Shown here one piece after another: positions 7,201-13,648 of a stretch of 27,492 nt of DNA. The position numbers and the translations under genes were made by a program. Under the pieces are notes generated by a model. It was not told where the DNA came from. It saw only the letters and a program-made list of their open reading frames with translations, and made no database searches. Within the stretch, counting starts at the first letter, position 1. Each line of letters begins with the position of its first letter. Where the stretch lies: IMG/VR virus record IMGVR_UViG_3300030101_003119, positions 1 through 27,492 of that record, one strand, 5' to 3'. This DNA is from a virus.

Positions 7201-8779
7201 AACTTCAACCACAATTAACGCATCTCAGTTTGTCGGTACAGCACGATCAGGAACAGATTTAGAATTAGCAGAACCACCAACAGAATTAGTTGGAATAGCG
7301 AATGGTTCTATTACTAAAGGTAATGCTGTAGTGGTTAGAAGCGATGGTGATTTTGAAACAATTAAACTTGTGACCTCTACTCCAGTTACAAACACAGGTA
7401 CAGCCTCGCAAGGTTCTTTAGGAAATATTGACCCTTATACGCAAGATATGTTTTGCATGGCAGTAGCTTCTGATGGGGTTACTTATTGCTTTACATATCA
7501 AAATTCAACAAACAACTATCAAGCTTGTAAAATTGGCACAAGGTCAGGCGAAACTATAACGTGGGGTAGTGAAATAACTTTATCTACAGATACAAGTTCT
7601 GATTCTCATTTCTGCTCTTATGATGCAAATGCAAATGTTTTTATAACATCTTATGCGACAGGTAATACAATTAAATCTACTGCTGTATCTTTTTCAGGTA
7701 ATGCAGGAACAAAAGGCACAGAAGTTACAATGATGGACTTAGGTAGTTCTTCAGGTAGTCCACAATATCATTATCAACATTGGTACGACTCAACCAATAA
7801 AGTTACTGTATGTTGGGCTAATGGTGGTGTAAGCGGTAATGACACAAATAGAAGTTCAGCAGTTACATTAAATTTATCAGGAACAACAATAAATTTAGGT
7901 ACTTTATATGAAAATTCATCAGCAGGTGGTGATTTTCAAAAAGGTTGTGATATTACAGGTGGCAAACACGTTTGCTATTGGAAAAATTCTAGTGGCTATG
8001 CAAGTGTAATGACAATGACTGTAGCTAGTGATTATTCTATTACTTGGGGAACACCATTAGTTATAAACAGTTCTAATGCAGGTTTTTGTAATCCTATATA
8101 TAACCCTAATTACGAAAATAAAGTTATACTTGCAGGAAAAATAAAAACTTCTAATAATTATTTTAGTTATGCAGGTTTAACCATTAGTGGAACATCAATA
8201 ACAGCTTCTAATTTTTCTGATGGAAACATTAATAACGCATCATCTTATGTAGAATCAGGCGGTAACGTAGGTGTTTATTCAAATTATAGTGGAAATTATT
8301 GTTTTGTTTATCAAACATATAGTCCATATTATTCAACATATAGGTTTGCCACAACAACTGATGGATTGTCATTAACAGTAGCAGCAGCAGTAACAACAAG
8401 CGGACATGGTAACAATCAATTTTATGCAGGAGCTGTTGCAAGTGATGTTGATGCTGTTGTTGTTGAAAATCATAGAGATGGCGCAAATACTCAAATGGTT
8501 TATTATTGTTTTAATCCAACTTTTTCTTTTACTACAACATCACAAGCAACAAATTTAACAACTAATAATTTCTTAGGTTTTGCTCAACAGACTGTCGCAA
8601 ATAGAGAAGATGTTAAAGTTGCAATAATAGGTCAAACTGATAATAACCAATCGTCATTATCAACAGCTACACAATATTATCTAAATAACACAACAGGAGC
8701 CTTACAATCTACAGCAGACAATATCTCAGTCGTAGGTGGTACTGCTTTATCTAGTACAAAAATTTTAATTAAATCATAA
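4289..8779 (+). CDS. Giant tail fibre with three tandem beta-propeller-like modules
   Basis: This 1496-residue product is the largest in the window. Residues 1-105 (AIVVKDRVKVSTTTTGTGTI, then FSVVGDGNQTYYAI and GTYTHSGTTLSRDTVLESS) match a virion-attachment domain I recall from the N-termini of many marine phage fibres. Three modules of about 445 residues follow, each made of short blades of the type SGTSITWG-x-x-V and ending in a similar cap: NYFGIA at 535, SQFVGTA at 979 and NNFLGFA at 1426, followed in the first and third by LTAGKDYYAKDDGT or TQYYLNNTTGAL. About five to six blade signatures can be counted per module, suggesting tandem propellers. The C-terminus GTALSSTKILIKS is typical for such fibres. 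It probably binds a host surface glycan or protein. The Shine-Dalgarno is weak; the start is fixed by the conserved N-terminus. Confidence 0.8.
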   Translation: MAIVVKDRVKVSTTTTGTGTITLGSADPGFQTFSVVGDGNQTYYAITSGNNFEVGIGTYTHSGTTLSRDTVLESSNSGAKITLAGTSTVFTTYPAEKSSFRNVGIARDYTASGSITAGKPLILNADNTVTQVGTTTVASGLGTLSTNTVSNAEEGQVAMGATNQFVNLYRVANTTNMYLTPNTISSTDLKTITRGTTANFDAGKERNAGIIYEPNQDKYVVIALNSSDYLTATTVTFSGTGSSATLTLGTQTVIDSNVWSGGGFTNANITYDTTAQKIVVSGTKSGANNGICIVINLDGTTFTQGSRTTIPLSSTSLYASDGGILCSYSSTANKVVFLHCENSQSDSTAINYTNVGTVSGTSISFGSAQAVGNPVDTGYSNMCLDTTLSVDNNGVIVITYLSQSYALYSQSATLSGTTLTWGNTSQISNITVLNGAFGECGSVKIASGKTIIVRATKSDSPSNANKGIFCVITVSGTSVTNGSVQEFSSSATRYPNVSSNYSKTQALINFGSGSENNIIFQESAQTGESNLTNDNYFGIASSSASDTAAVGVNRPGSINIDQTGLTAGKDYYAKDDGTIIERTTTSTTTNTFATATIESLTTVNPSASQKIDIIYDTHNDKVWAYSKDSDNSNYPTVVVGDISSGTSITWGTPVTVTSNSYAPTGIQSQRNLASDGAGNILVAYRDTSNDYARVKVGNYSGTNSATFGNELQPDNISALQTIDIGYCSSANLWYMFHGNSTSTKWVLMKQNSGNKNFDSSDVGTLHTGNATGINNVYTTNNKIIVGLDATGNGKFYVCNTSADGSTNTGYTLNIGTVQNITITNNSSADGRLKIITDTTNNNYILIDSTGSTGMNCSVITESSGSLTQSTPQGVASSSGTMAGNTAFYNPSDQKFYGAYQVHTSPYACKNYLLTVSGTTFTFVDGVDMPNADDRGLWTQGIYIADITKGVFVGQTNNGYDLLTAIMNINSTTSTTINASQFVGTARSGTDLELAEPPTELVGIANGSITKGNAVVVRSDGDFETIKLVTSTPVTNTGTASQGSLGNIDPYTQDMFCMAVASDGVTYCFTYQNSTNNYQACKIGTRSGETITWGSEITLSTDTSSDSHFCSYDANANVFITSYATGNTIKSTAVSFSGNAGTKGTEVTMMDLGSSSGSPQYHYQHWYDSTNKVTVCWANGGVSGNDTNRSSAVTLNLSGTTINLGTLYENSSAGGDFQKGCDITGGKHVCYWKNSSGYASVMTMTVASDYSITWGTPLVINSSNAGFCNPIYNPNYENKVILAGKIKTSNNYFSYAGLTISGTSITASNFSDGNINNASSYVESGGNVGVYSNYSGNYCFVYQTYSPYYSTYRFATTTDGLSLTVAAAVTTSGHGNNQFYAGAVASDVDAVVVENHRDGANTQMVYYCFNPTFSFTTTSQATNLTTNNFLGFAQQTVANREDVKVAIIGQTDNNQSSLSTATQYYLNNTTGALQSTADNISVVGGTALSSTKILIKS

Positions 8780-8783
8780 GGAG
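8778..8783 (+). promoter_or_regulatory. Ribosome binding site of the 151-aa fibre-associated gene
   Basis: AAGGAG overlaps the TAA of the giant fibre gene and sits six bases before ATG 8790. It fixes that start. Confidence 0.7.
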
Positions 8784-8789
8784 ACCAAA

Positions 8790-9245
8790 ATGCAAACAAT
8801 AGTAAGAAATGGAACAAACATTAGTCTTTATTATTATTCAGATAGTAAAACTATAGATATTGGTTCTGATTCAACAACAATAAGTGATAGCGGTACACCT
8901 GAATTAATTATTTCAGATTGTGATACAAGCAACGCAACATTACATCAAGGTGTAGATGCTAAATCAGATTATTGGGGTTGGAAATACAAACATGATGGTT
9001 CTTCATGGTCAACTAATGCAGATTTTAAAGGTAGTAATAACCTTTCATCTAATATTAATGACTCTGTAACAACTATTCCTGTTGGTAATTCAAATCCATT
9101 TACAGCGTCTGGTACTGTACAAATAGGTGATGAAAAAATTACTTATACTGGAGTAGACGGAACAAATCTTACAGGTTGCACTAGAGGAGCTGAATCAACA
9201 AGTGCTGCAAGTCATACCTCTAATGATATTGTAGAGCAAATATAA
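8790..9245 (+). CDS. Small tail-fibre-associated beta protein, 151 aa
   Basis: The start has a perfect AAGGAG. The N-terminal half (MQTIVRNGTNISLYYYSDSK, then ELIISDCDTSNATLHQGVD and DYWGWKYKHDGSSWS) resembles a small family found beside fibre genes in marine myo- and podoviruses. The C-terminal part carries a separate module, VTTIPVGNSNPF-TASGTVQIGDEKITYTGV-GCTRGAE, a beta motif repeated in many phage baseplate and fibre proteins. There is no signal peptide. The size suggests a fibre connector or accessory subunit of the giant fibre encoded just upstream; function beyond that is not visible. Twelve bases without a strong Shine-Dalgarno separate it from the next gene. Confidence 0.65.
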   Translation: MQTIVRNGTNISLYYYSDSKTIDIGSDSTTISDSGTPELIISDCDTSNATLHQGVDAKSDYWGWKYKHDGSSWSTNADFKGSNNLSSNINDSVTTIPVGNSNPFTASGTVQIGDEKITYTGVDGTNLTGCTRGAESTSAASHTSNDIVEQI

Positions 9246-9257
9246 AAAGAATAATAA

Positions 9258-10271
9258 ATGTCCTATGGATTTGCTACATATGCTCAAGATACTTTTTCTT
9301 CTCCAGGAGTAACAGATGTAAATGTATCTGTTACAGGATTTTCTTTAACATCTTCTTTAGGAACTGCTTCTGCTGGTGAATTTGTAACTGTATTGCCTAC
9401 AGGTGTTCAAGGACAAACACAACTCAATAGTGTAACTACTCTCTTTAGTAGAGTAGATGGTGTTTTTGGAGTACAAGCAGCTTTCCAAACAATAGGGCCT
9501 TATTCAGTTCAAGCTGTTGGAAATGAAACTGTATTTGTTACTGGTAATAGTATTGCTGCTACAGCATCTTTAGGTAATGAATCAATAATATTAGGTCCTA
9601 GTATATTTCCAAGTGGAATTGCAATGGCTTCAGCTCTTGGTGATGAGTCATTAAGTGTTGGAATAACTGCTAAACCAAGACAAAATGAAACATTTAAAGT
9701 AAAAGTTAGTGGTAATGAAGGTTTAGGAAACAAATATTACATTGATGGTAATTTTGCTACAAACTTTACTAATTTTAACATGCCAACAGCTTTTCATGTT
9801 GGTTTTACTTATGTGTTTGATCAAACGGATAATTCAAACAACAATCATCCGTTAAGATTATCTACAACTCCTAATGGAACATGGAATGGTGGCGTTGAGT
9901 ATACAGATGGTGTAGTTAAATCTGGTACACCTGGATCTACAGGATCAACACAAATAACTATAACAGAATCAACTCCTTCTACTCTTTATATATATTGTAC
10001 TCAGCATTCTGGTATGGGAATGGCTATATCTATTTTACCAAGTGTTAATTTAGGAATGACATCTTCACAAGGAAGTGTTAGTGTAAGCACTGGTGTTGGT
10101 GTATTCCCAACAGGGGTAAACACAACAGGAGATATTGGTTTCGTTCAAATGAACTTTGGTTCTGATATATTCCCAACAGGACTAAGTATGACAGGAAGTG
10201 TTGGCAATATATCTCTTTGGCAAGAGGTAGATACAAGTCAAACTCCAAATTGGACAAGGATTGCTGCATAA
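9258..10271 (+). CDS. Beta-repeat structural protein with inserted plastocyanin-like copper-site domain
   Basis: The 337-residue product has three parts. Residues about 20-150 and 260-337 are short beta repeats of the form FPTGLSMTGSVGNISL, typical of marine phage tail proteins, ending in WQEVDTSQTPNWTRIAA. Between them, residues about 154-260 form a different domain: KYYIDGNF, HVGFTYVFDQTDNSNNNHPL, then TLYIYCTQHSGMGM. His197, Cys247, His250 and Met255 have the ligand order His...Cys-x2-His-x4-Met, the same spacing as the type 1 copper site of plastocyanin (Cys84, His87, Met92). A cupredoxin-like fold is therefore likely; whether copper is bound is untested. The gene lies between two fibre genes and its stop overlaps the S74 fibre start (TAATG), so it is probably a virion protein. 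The Shine-Dalgarno is weak. Confidence 0.75.
   Translation: MSYGFATYAQDTFSSPGVTDVNVSVTGFSLTSSLGTASAGEFVTVLPTGVQGQTQLNSVTTLFSRVDGVFGVQAAFQTIGPYSVQAVGNETVFVTGNSIAATASLGNESIILGPSIFPSGIAMASALGDESLSVGITAKPRQNETFKVKVSGNEGLGNKYYIDGNFATNFTNFNMPTAFHVGFTYVFDQTDNSNNNHPLRLSTTPNGTWNGGVEYTDGVVKSGTPGSTGSTQITITESTPSTLYIYCTQHSGMGMAISILPSVNLGMTSSQGSVSVSTGVGVFPTGVNTTGDIGFVQMNFGSDIFPTGLSMTGSVGNISLWQEVDTSQTPNWTRIAA
9717..10037 (+). other. Cupredoxin-like domain (His-Cys-His-Met) within the tail protein
   Basis: This is the domain-encoding segment for residues about 154-260 of the 337-residue protein. Ligand codons are CAT 9846-9848 (His197), TGT 9996-9998 (Cys247), CAT 10005-10007 (His250) and ATG 10020-10022 (Met255). 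The C-terminal loop CTQHSGMGM matches the plastocyanin loop in spacing. Flanking sequence on both sides is the protein's ordinary short beta repeat, so the domain looks inserted. Confidence 0.65.
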
Positions 10272-11488
10272 TGGCTACATTTAGTAATTTAGGTATAAAA
10301 TTAATTGGCACTGGTGAAGAATCAGGTACTTGGGGTACAAGTACAAATACAAATATGGAATTATTAGACCAAGCAATATCTGGTTATGTTAGTCATGCAC
10401 TATCAGATGCTAATGCAACTTTAGCTATTTCTGATGGTTCAAGTTCAACTGCAAGAAATAAATATATTAATTTTACTGGAACTTTATCAGCAGAAAGAAC
10501 AATAACTTTAAGCCCAAATGATTTAGAAAAAACTTGGTATGTAAAAAATGCTACAACAGGCGGTTTTAGTTTAGTATTTAAACAAGGTTCATCTGGAACA
10601 ACAGTAACAGTACCAAATGGTATAACAGCTATGATTTTTTCTGATGGTCTTGGAGCAACAAACGGTAATATAAAAAATGGTATAGGAACTCTTTTAACAG
10701 AAGGCGTTATTCCAGATGCCGATAATACACGTGATTTAGGTTCTGCAACAAATGAATGGAAAGATTTATACATTGATGGCATTGCTTACTTAGATCAAGT
10801 TGATATTGATTCTGGAACTATAGATGGTGTAGATGTCGGTTCTAATGCACCTGCTACTAATTTAACAGTAGACAATGTTAATATTAATGGAAATGATATA
10901 CAATCTACAACAAATCAATTAGCTTTTGTTACAGGTGGTTCAGCTGAAAGAATACGAATAGATAGTTCAGGTAACATATTCTATGGTGGAAGAACAACAA
11001 CCAGTGCTACAACTAATGCAACATCTTTTTTAGATACAGATACAACATATAAATCTTTTCAAGGTAGTGGTACACCACACATGACATTTTTAAATGGTGC
11101 AACAACTGTAGGCACTATTACAAATAATGGTACAAATGCGTCTTACAATACAACTTCTGATTACAGAAAGAAAAATGAGCTTGGTTATATAGAAGACGCA
11201 TGTGAAAGATTAATGAGCCTTAGACCTATTTTATACGAGTTTAAAGGTATTATTAATCCTACAAAACAAGAAGGTTTTATAGCTCACGAAGTACAAGAAA
11301 TTGTACCTAGTGCAGTAACCGGTGACAAGGACGCTGTTGATCCAGTAACAGACGCACCAATTTTACAGCAATTAGATCAATCTAAGCTGGTTCCTTTACT
11401 TACTCAGGCATTAAAAGATGCCCTCTGGAAAATCGAAAAACTCGAAGAGAAAGTGGAAGAATTAGAAGATGCCGTTAGCAAAGTTTAA
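10271..11488 (+). CDS. Tail fibre/spike with C-terminal Peptidase_S74 intramolecular chaperone
   Basis: The start chosen is ATG 10271 (MATFSNLGIKLIGTGEESGT), which overlaps the previous stop in TAATG; the upstream in-frame ATG at 10217 lies deep inside the preceding gene. The 405-residue product has an N-terminal part typical of marine fibres, then DLGSATNEWKDLYIDG and AERIRIDSSGNIFYGG beta-repeat units. From Ser296 the C-terminus is an S74 chaperone: TSDYRKKNELG, then RLMSLRPILYEFKG, EGFIAHEVQEIVPSAVTGD and a closing coiled coil LWKIEKLEEKVEELEDAVSK. In this family the domain trimerises the fibre and then cuts itself off next to the conserved Ser-Asp of SDxRxK, leaving the mature fibre. The motif is intact here. 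The 3' end overlaps the next gene by 20 bases. Confidence 0.85.
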   Translation: MATFSNLGIKLIGTGEESGTWGTSTNTNMELLDQAISGYVSHALSDANATLAISDGSSSTARNKYINFTGTLSAERTITLSPNDLEKTWYVKNATTGGFSLVFKQGSSGTTVTVPNGITAMIFSDGLGATNGNIKNGIGTLLTEGVIPDADNTRDLGSATNEWKDLYIDGIAYLDQVDIDSGTIDGVDVGSNAPATNLTVDNVNINGNDIQSTTNQLAFVTGGSAERIRIDSSGNIFYGGRTTTSATTNATSFLDTDTTYKSFQGSGTPHMTFLNGATTVGTITNNGTNASYNTTSDYRKKNELGYIEDACERLMSLRPILYEFKGIINPTKQEGFIAHEVQEIVPSAVTGDKDAVDPVTDAPILQQLDQSKLVPLLTQALKDALWKIEKLEEKVEELEDAVSKV

Positions 11489-13325
11489 CTTTAGACCAGG
11501 AATAAACAAAGAAACAACAGATTACACAAATGAAGGCGGCTGGACTGATGGCAATCTTGTTCGTTTTCAAGCTGGTTTACCACAAAAAATAGGCGGATGG
11601 GAAAAATACTCTGACAATGAATTTGTTGGTAGTTGCAGAACTTTGTTTGAGTGGTCTGATTTTGATGGCAATCAGTATGTAGGTGTAGGAACTAATCGTA
11701 AATTTTATATTTTAAATGATGGTATTTATTATGATATTACGCCGTTAAGAGCTACACAAACTGTAAATAATCCTATGACAACAAACGGAACAACATCTGT
11801 AAGGTTTACAGTTCCTAGTCACGGTTGTGCAACTGGTGATTTTGTAACTATATCTGGCCTTTCCGGACCTGTTGATGGTATTCCAATAACAGAAATTAAT
11901 GCAAATCATACGGTAGCTGTTGTAGATTCTAATAATTTTGATATAACAGTAAGTACGACTGCTTCTGGTTCGACTTCCAATACTGGAGGCTCTCTAACAT
12001 TTAAATTTGAAATTCCTGTAGGAGAAGACCAACAATCCTTATTAGGTGGTTGGGGAGCTAGCACATGGAATGCTGGTGCTTGGGGTTATGGTACTCCTTC
12101 TGCTGAATTTAGGTTATGGAATCAGGATAACTACGGTGAGGATCTTATTATTAATAATAGGGGTGGAGCTATTTACAAATGGGATGAGTCTGGAGGGACG
12201 ACTTCCCGTGCCACCATCATTACGTCTGACGCAAGCGCAAATCTCGCACCAAACAAAGCCAATCAAATTATCGTATCTGAAAGAGATGGGCATGTAATAG
12301 CATTAGGTGTAGACCCTATATCAGGGTCTTCAAGGACAGGAACAATAGATCCTATGGTAATAGGAATATCTAATCAAAACAGTGCTGTAGATTGGGAAAT
12401 AAGAACAGATGGTACATCTACAGCTGATCAAATAGAATTAAATTTAGGCTCAGAAATTATTGGTGGTCTACAAACAAGACAAGAAATATTAGTTTGGACC
12501 GACATCGCACTGTTTTCATTGCGATTCGTAGGCGGACCCCTTCCCTTTACCACTTCTCTCCTCGCTAGGGGTCCGTCGATTTTAGGCCCTAATGCTTCTG
12601 TTAATGGAGCTGATGCAACATTTTGGATGGATAAATCTAATTTCTATGTATACACAGGTTCTGTCCAAACCTTGCCATGTTCTGTTAAAGAGTATGTTTT
12701 TGGTGATCTTAATTATGACGAACGATATAAAATATTTGGTTTTTCTAATCAAACATTTGACGAAATAGGATGGTTTTATCCGTCTGCTGGTTCTGCTGAA
12801 ATAGATAGATATGTTACTTATGATTATGTGCAAAGAACATGGTCTATAGGTAAATTAGAAAGAACGGCTTGGATTGATTATGGTATTTATCAAAAACCAA
12901 GAGCAGCTCAAGGATCTTCTAGTGGTTATATATATTCTCATGAAACTGGTTTTGATGATGATGGTTCTCCAATGGATGGTGTATTTATACAGTCTGGAGA
13001 TATAGACATACAAGACGGTGAGCAGTTTGCTTTTGTTAGTAGGGTTATACCAGATTTTAAGTTTATAGGTATAGATGGAGCAGGTCCACAAACTGTTGAT
13101 TTACTTGTAAGAATGCGTGATGCTCCAGGTGGATCATTAGTAACAGACGCTACTGTAGCTGTTGACTCATCAACACAAGTTAAAAATATTAGAGGACGCG
13201 GTAGACAAATTGCTTTAAAAGTATCTAGTCATAATGATAATTCTGTTAATACAGCAAATAGATTAGGTGTAGGATGGAGGCTAGGTTCTACACGATTAGA
13301 TGTTAAGCCAGATGGGAGACAATAG
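11469..13325 (+). CDS. Conserved 618-aa tail structural protein (beta-rich)
   Basis: The product begins MPLAKFNFRPGINKETTDYT and continues with NEGGWTDGNLVRF, KIGGWEKYS and YVGVGTNRKFYI, an N-terminal pattern I recognise from a family conserved in marine podovirus-like genomes and repeatedly found among tail genes. A Ser/Thr-rich insert (about residues 95-180; VRFTVPSHGCATGDFVTISG) looks like an immunoglobulin-like addition. The central conserved stretch RFVGGPLPF-TTSLLARGPSILGP is followed by GADATFWMDKSNFYVY and a C-terminal half with FIQSGDIDIQDGEQFAFVSR and RGRGRQIALKVSS. A beta-propeller-like tail hub or nozzle component is plausible but not shown. The gene overlaps its upstream neighbour by 20 bases and ends in TAGTG shared with the next start. 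Locally GC-rich patches and two hairpins lie inside it. Confidence 0.7.
   Translation: MPLAKFNFRPGINKETTDYTNEGGWTDGNLVRFQAGLPQKIGGWEKYSDNEFVGSCRTLFEWSDFDGNQYVGVGTNRKFYILNDGIYYDITPLRATQTVNNPMTTNGTTSVRFTVPSHGCATGDFVTISGLSGPVDGIPITEINANHTVAVVDSNNFDITVSTTASGSTSNTGGSLTFKFEIPVGEDQQSLLGGWGASTWNAGAWGYGTPSAEFRLWNQDNYGEDLIINNRGGAIYKWDESGGTTSRATIITSDASANLAPNKANQIIVSERDGHVIALGVDPISGSSRTGTIDPMVIGISNQNSAVDWEIRTDGTSTADQIELNLGSEIIGGLQTRQEILVWTDIALFSLRFVGGPLPFTTSLLARGPSILGPNASVNGADATFWMDKSNFYVYTGSVQTLPCSVKEYVFGDLNYDERYKIFGFSNQTFDEIGWFYPSAGSAEIDRYVTYDYVQRTWSIGKLERTAWIDYGIYQKPRAAQGSSSGYIYSHETGFDDDGSPMDGVFIQSGDIDIQDGEQFAFVSRVIPDFKFIGIDGAGPQTVDLLVRMRDAPGGSLVTDATVAVDSSTQVKNIRGRGRQIALKVSSHNDNSVNTANRLGVGWRLGSTRLDVKPDGRQ
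12311..12329 (+). other. 7-bp inverted repeat inside the 618-aa gene
   Basis: AGACCCT (12311-12317) and AGGGTCT (12323-12329) are perfect reverse complements around a 5-base loop. No U-run follows, so it is not a rho-independent terminator. It encodes the segment around VDPISGSS. Confidence 0.6.
12531..12577 (+). other. GC-rich 10-bp stem with pyrimidine-rich loop inside the 618-aa gene
   Basis: CGGACCCC (12533-12540) and GGGGTCCG (12568-12575) are perfect reverse complements. As RNA, two more pairs (one G-U) extend the stem to 12531-12577. The 27-base loop 12541-12567 is almost all C and T. The region encodes the conserved residues GGPLPFTTSLLARGPS and uses codons such as CTC and CCC that are scarce in the rest of the gene. 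No U-run follows. Confidence 0.6.
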
Positions 13326-13648
13326 TGCCAAGATTTGATATAAGACAAGCCTTTTCTTCTCTTCCTAGATTTAATCAAGAAGAGATAGATGCTAATACTT
13401 TAAACAGATTAGTTCGTACAATTGAACAAAATCTTTTTCAATTAGACTTAAACGTAGTACCGTCTTATACTACTGCACAAAGAAATAGTAGAAAATTTAG
13501 TCCAGGTGGGTTAATATTTAATACAACGGTGGAAGTACACCAAGCGTACGATGGCAGTGCTTGGAGAAATTTATATTTACCTGTGGTTTATCCGACAGGT
13601 TTAAGTTTAACAAGTTCCGTAGGAACAGTAACAGTGGTGACATCGTAA
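13325..13648 (+). CDS. Small structural protein ending in a VGTVTVV module, 107 aa
   Basis: Translation most likely begins at GTG 13325, which shares a base with the previous TAG (TAGTG). The N-terminal 60 residues are helical and polar (PRFDIRQAFSSLPRFNQEEI, then NTLNRLVRTIEQNLFQLDLN). A short beta region follows with SPGGLIFNTTVEVHQAYDGS and AWRNLYLPV, wording familiar from phage baseplate and fibre subunits that bind the next fibre part. The final residues YPTGLSLTSSVGTVTVVTS repeat the beta unit found in the 337-residue protein and at the end of the zinc-ribbon protein. It is probably a small tail structural subunit. No signal or membrane segment. Its stop overlaps the next ATG (TAATG). 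Confidence 0.65.
   Translation: MPRFDIRQAFSSLPRFNQEEIDANTLNRLVRTIEQNLFQLDLNVVPSYTTAQRNSRKFSPGGLIFNTTVEVHQAYDGSAWRNLYLPVVYPTGLSLTSSVGTVTVVTS

Noticed and set aside
8229-8486. Antisense Leu/Gln/His-rich open frame within the giant fibre gene
   Set aside because: Its composition is what repetitive GCAGCAGCA and GTTGATGCTG sequence gives when read backwards; no domain or start signal.
10217-10270. An earlier in-frame ATG for the S74 fibre gene (adding MARGRYKSNSKLDKDC...)
   Set aside because: It lies within the last codons of the preceding gene, adds a basic segment unlike fibre N-termini, and the ATG at 10271 sits in a TAATG junction followed by the typical MATFSNLG start.
9258-10271. A phage-borne host plastocyanin (photosynthesis auxiliary gene)
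   Set aside because: The copper-type motif is embedded between tail-protein beta repeats, there is no signal peptide, and it is flanked by fibre genes; the match is to the ligand loop, not to a complete plastocyanin gene.
12531-12577. Rho-independent terminator at the GC-rich hairpin
   Set aside because: No U-run follows the stem, the loop is 27 bases, and it lies in the middle of an uninterrupted gene.
13561-13647. An earlier in-frame ATG for the 305-aa internal virion gene
   Set aside because: The added residues are read out of frame from the 107-aa protein; ATG 13648 at the TAATG junction gives a natural amphipathic start, MNFFEQVIGS.
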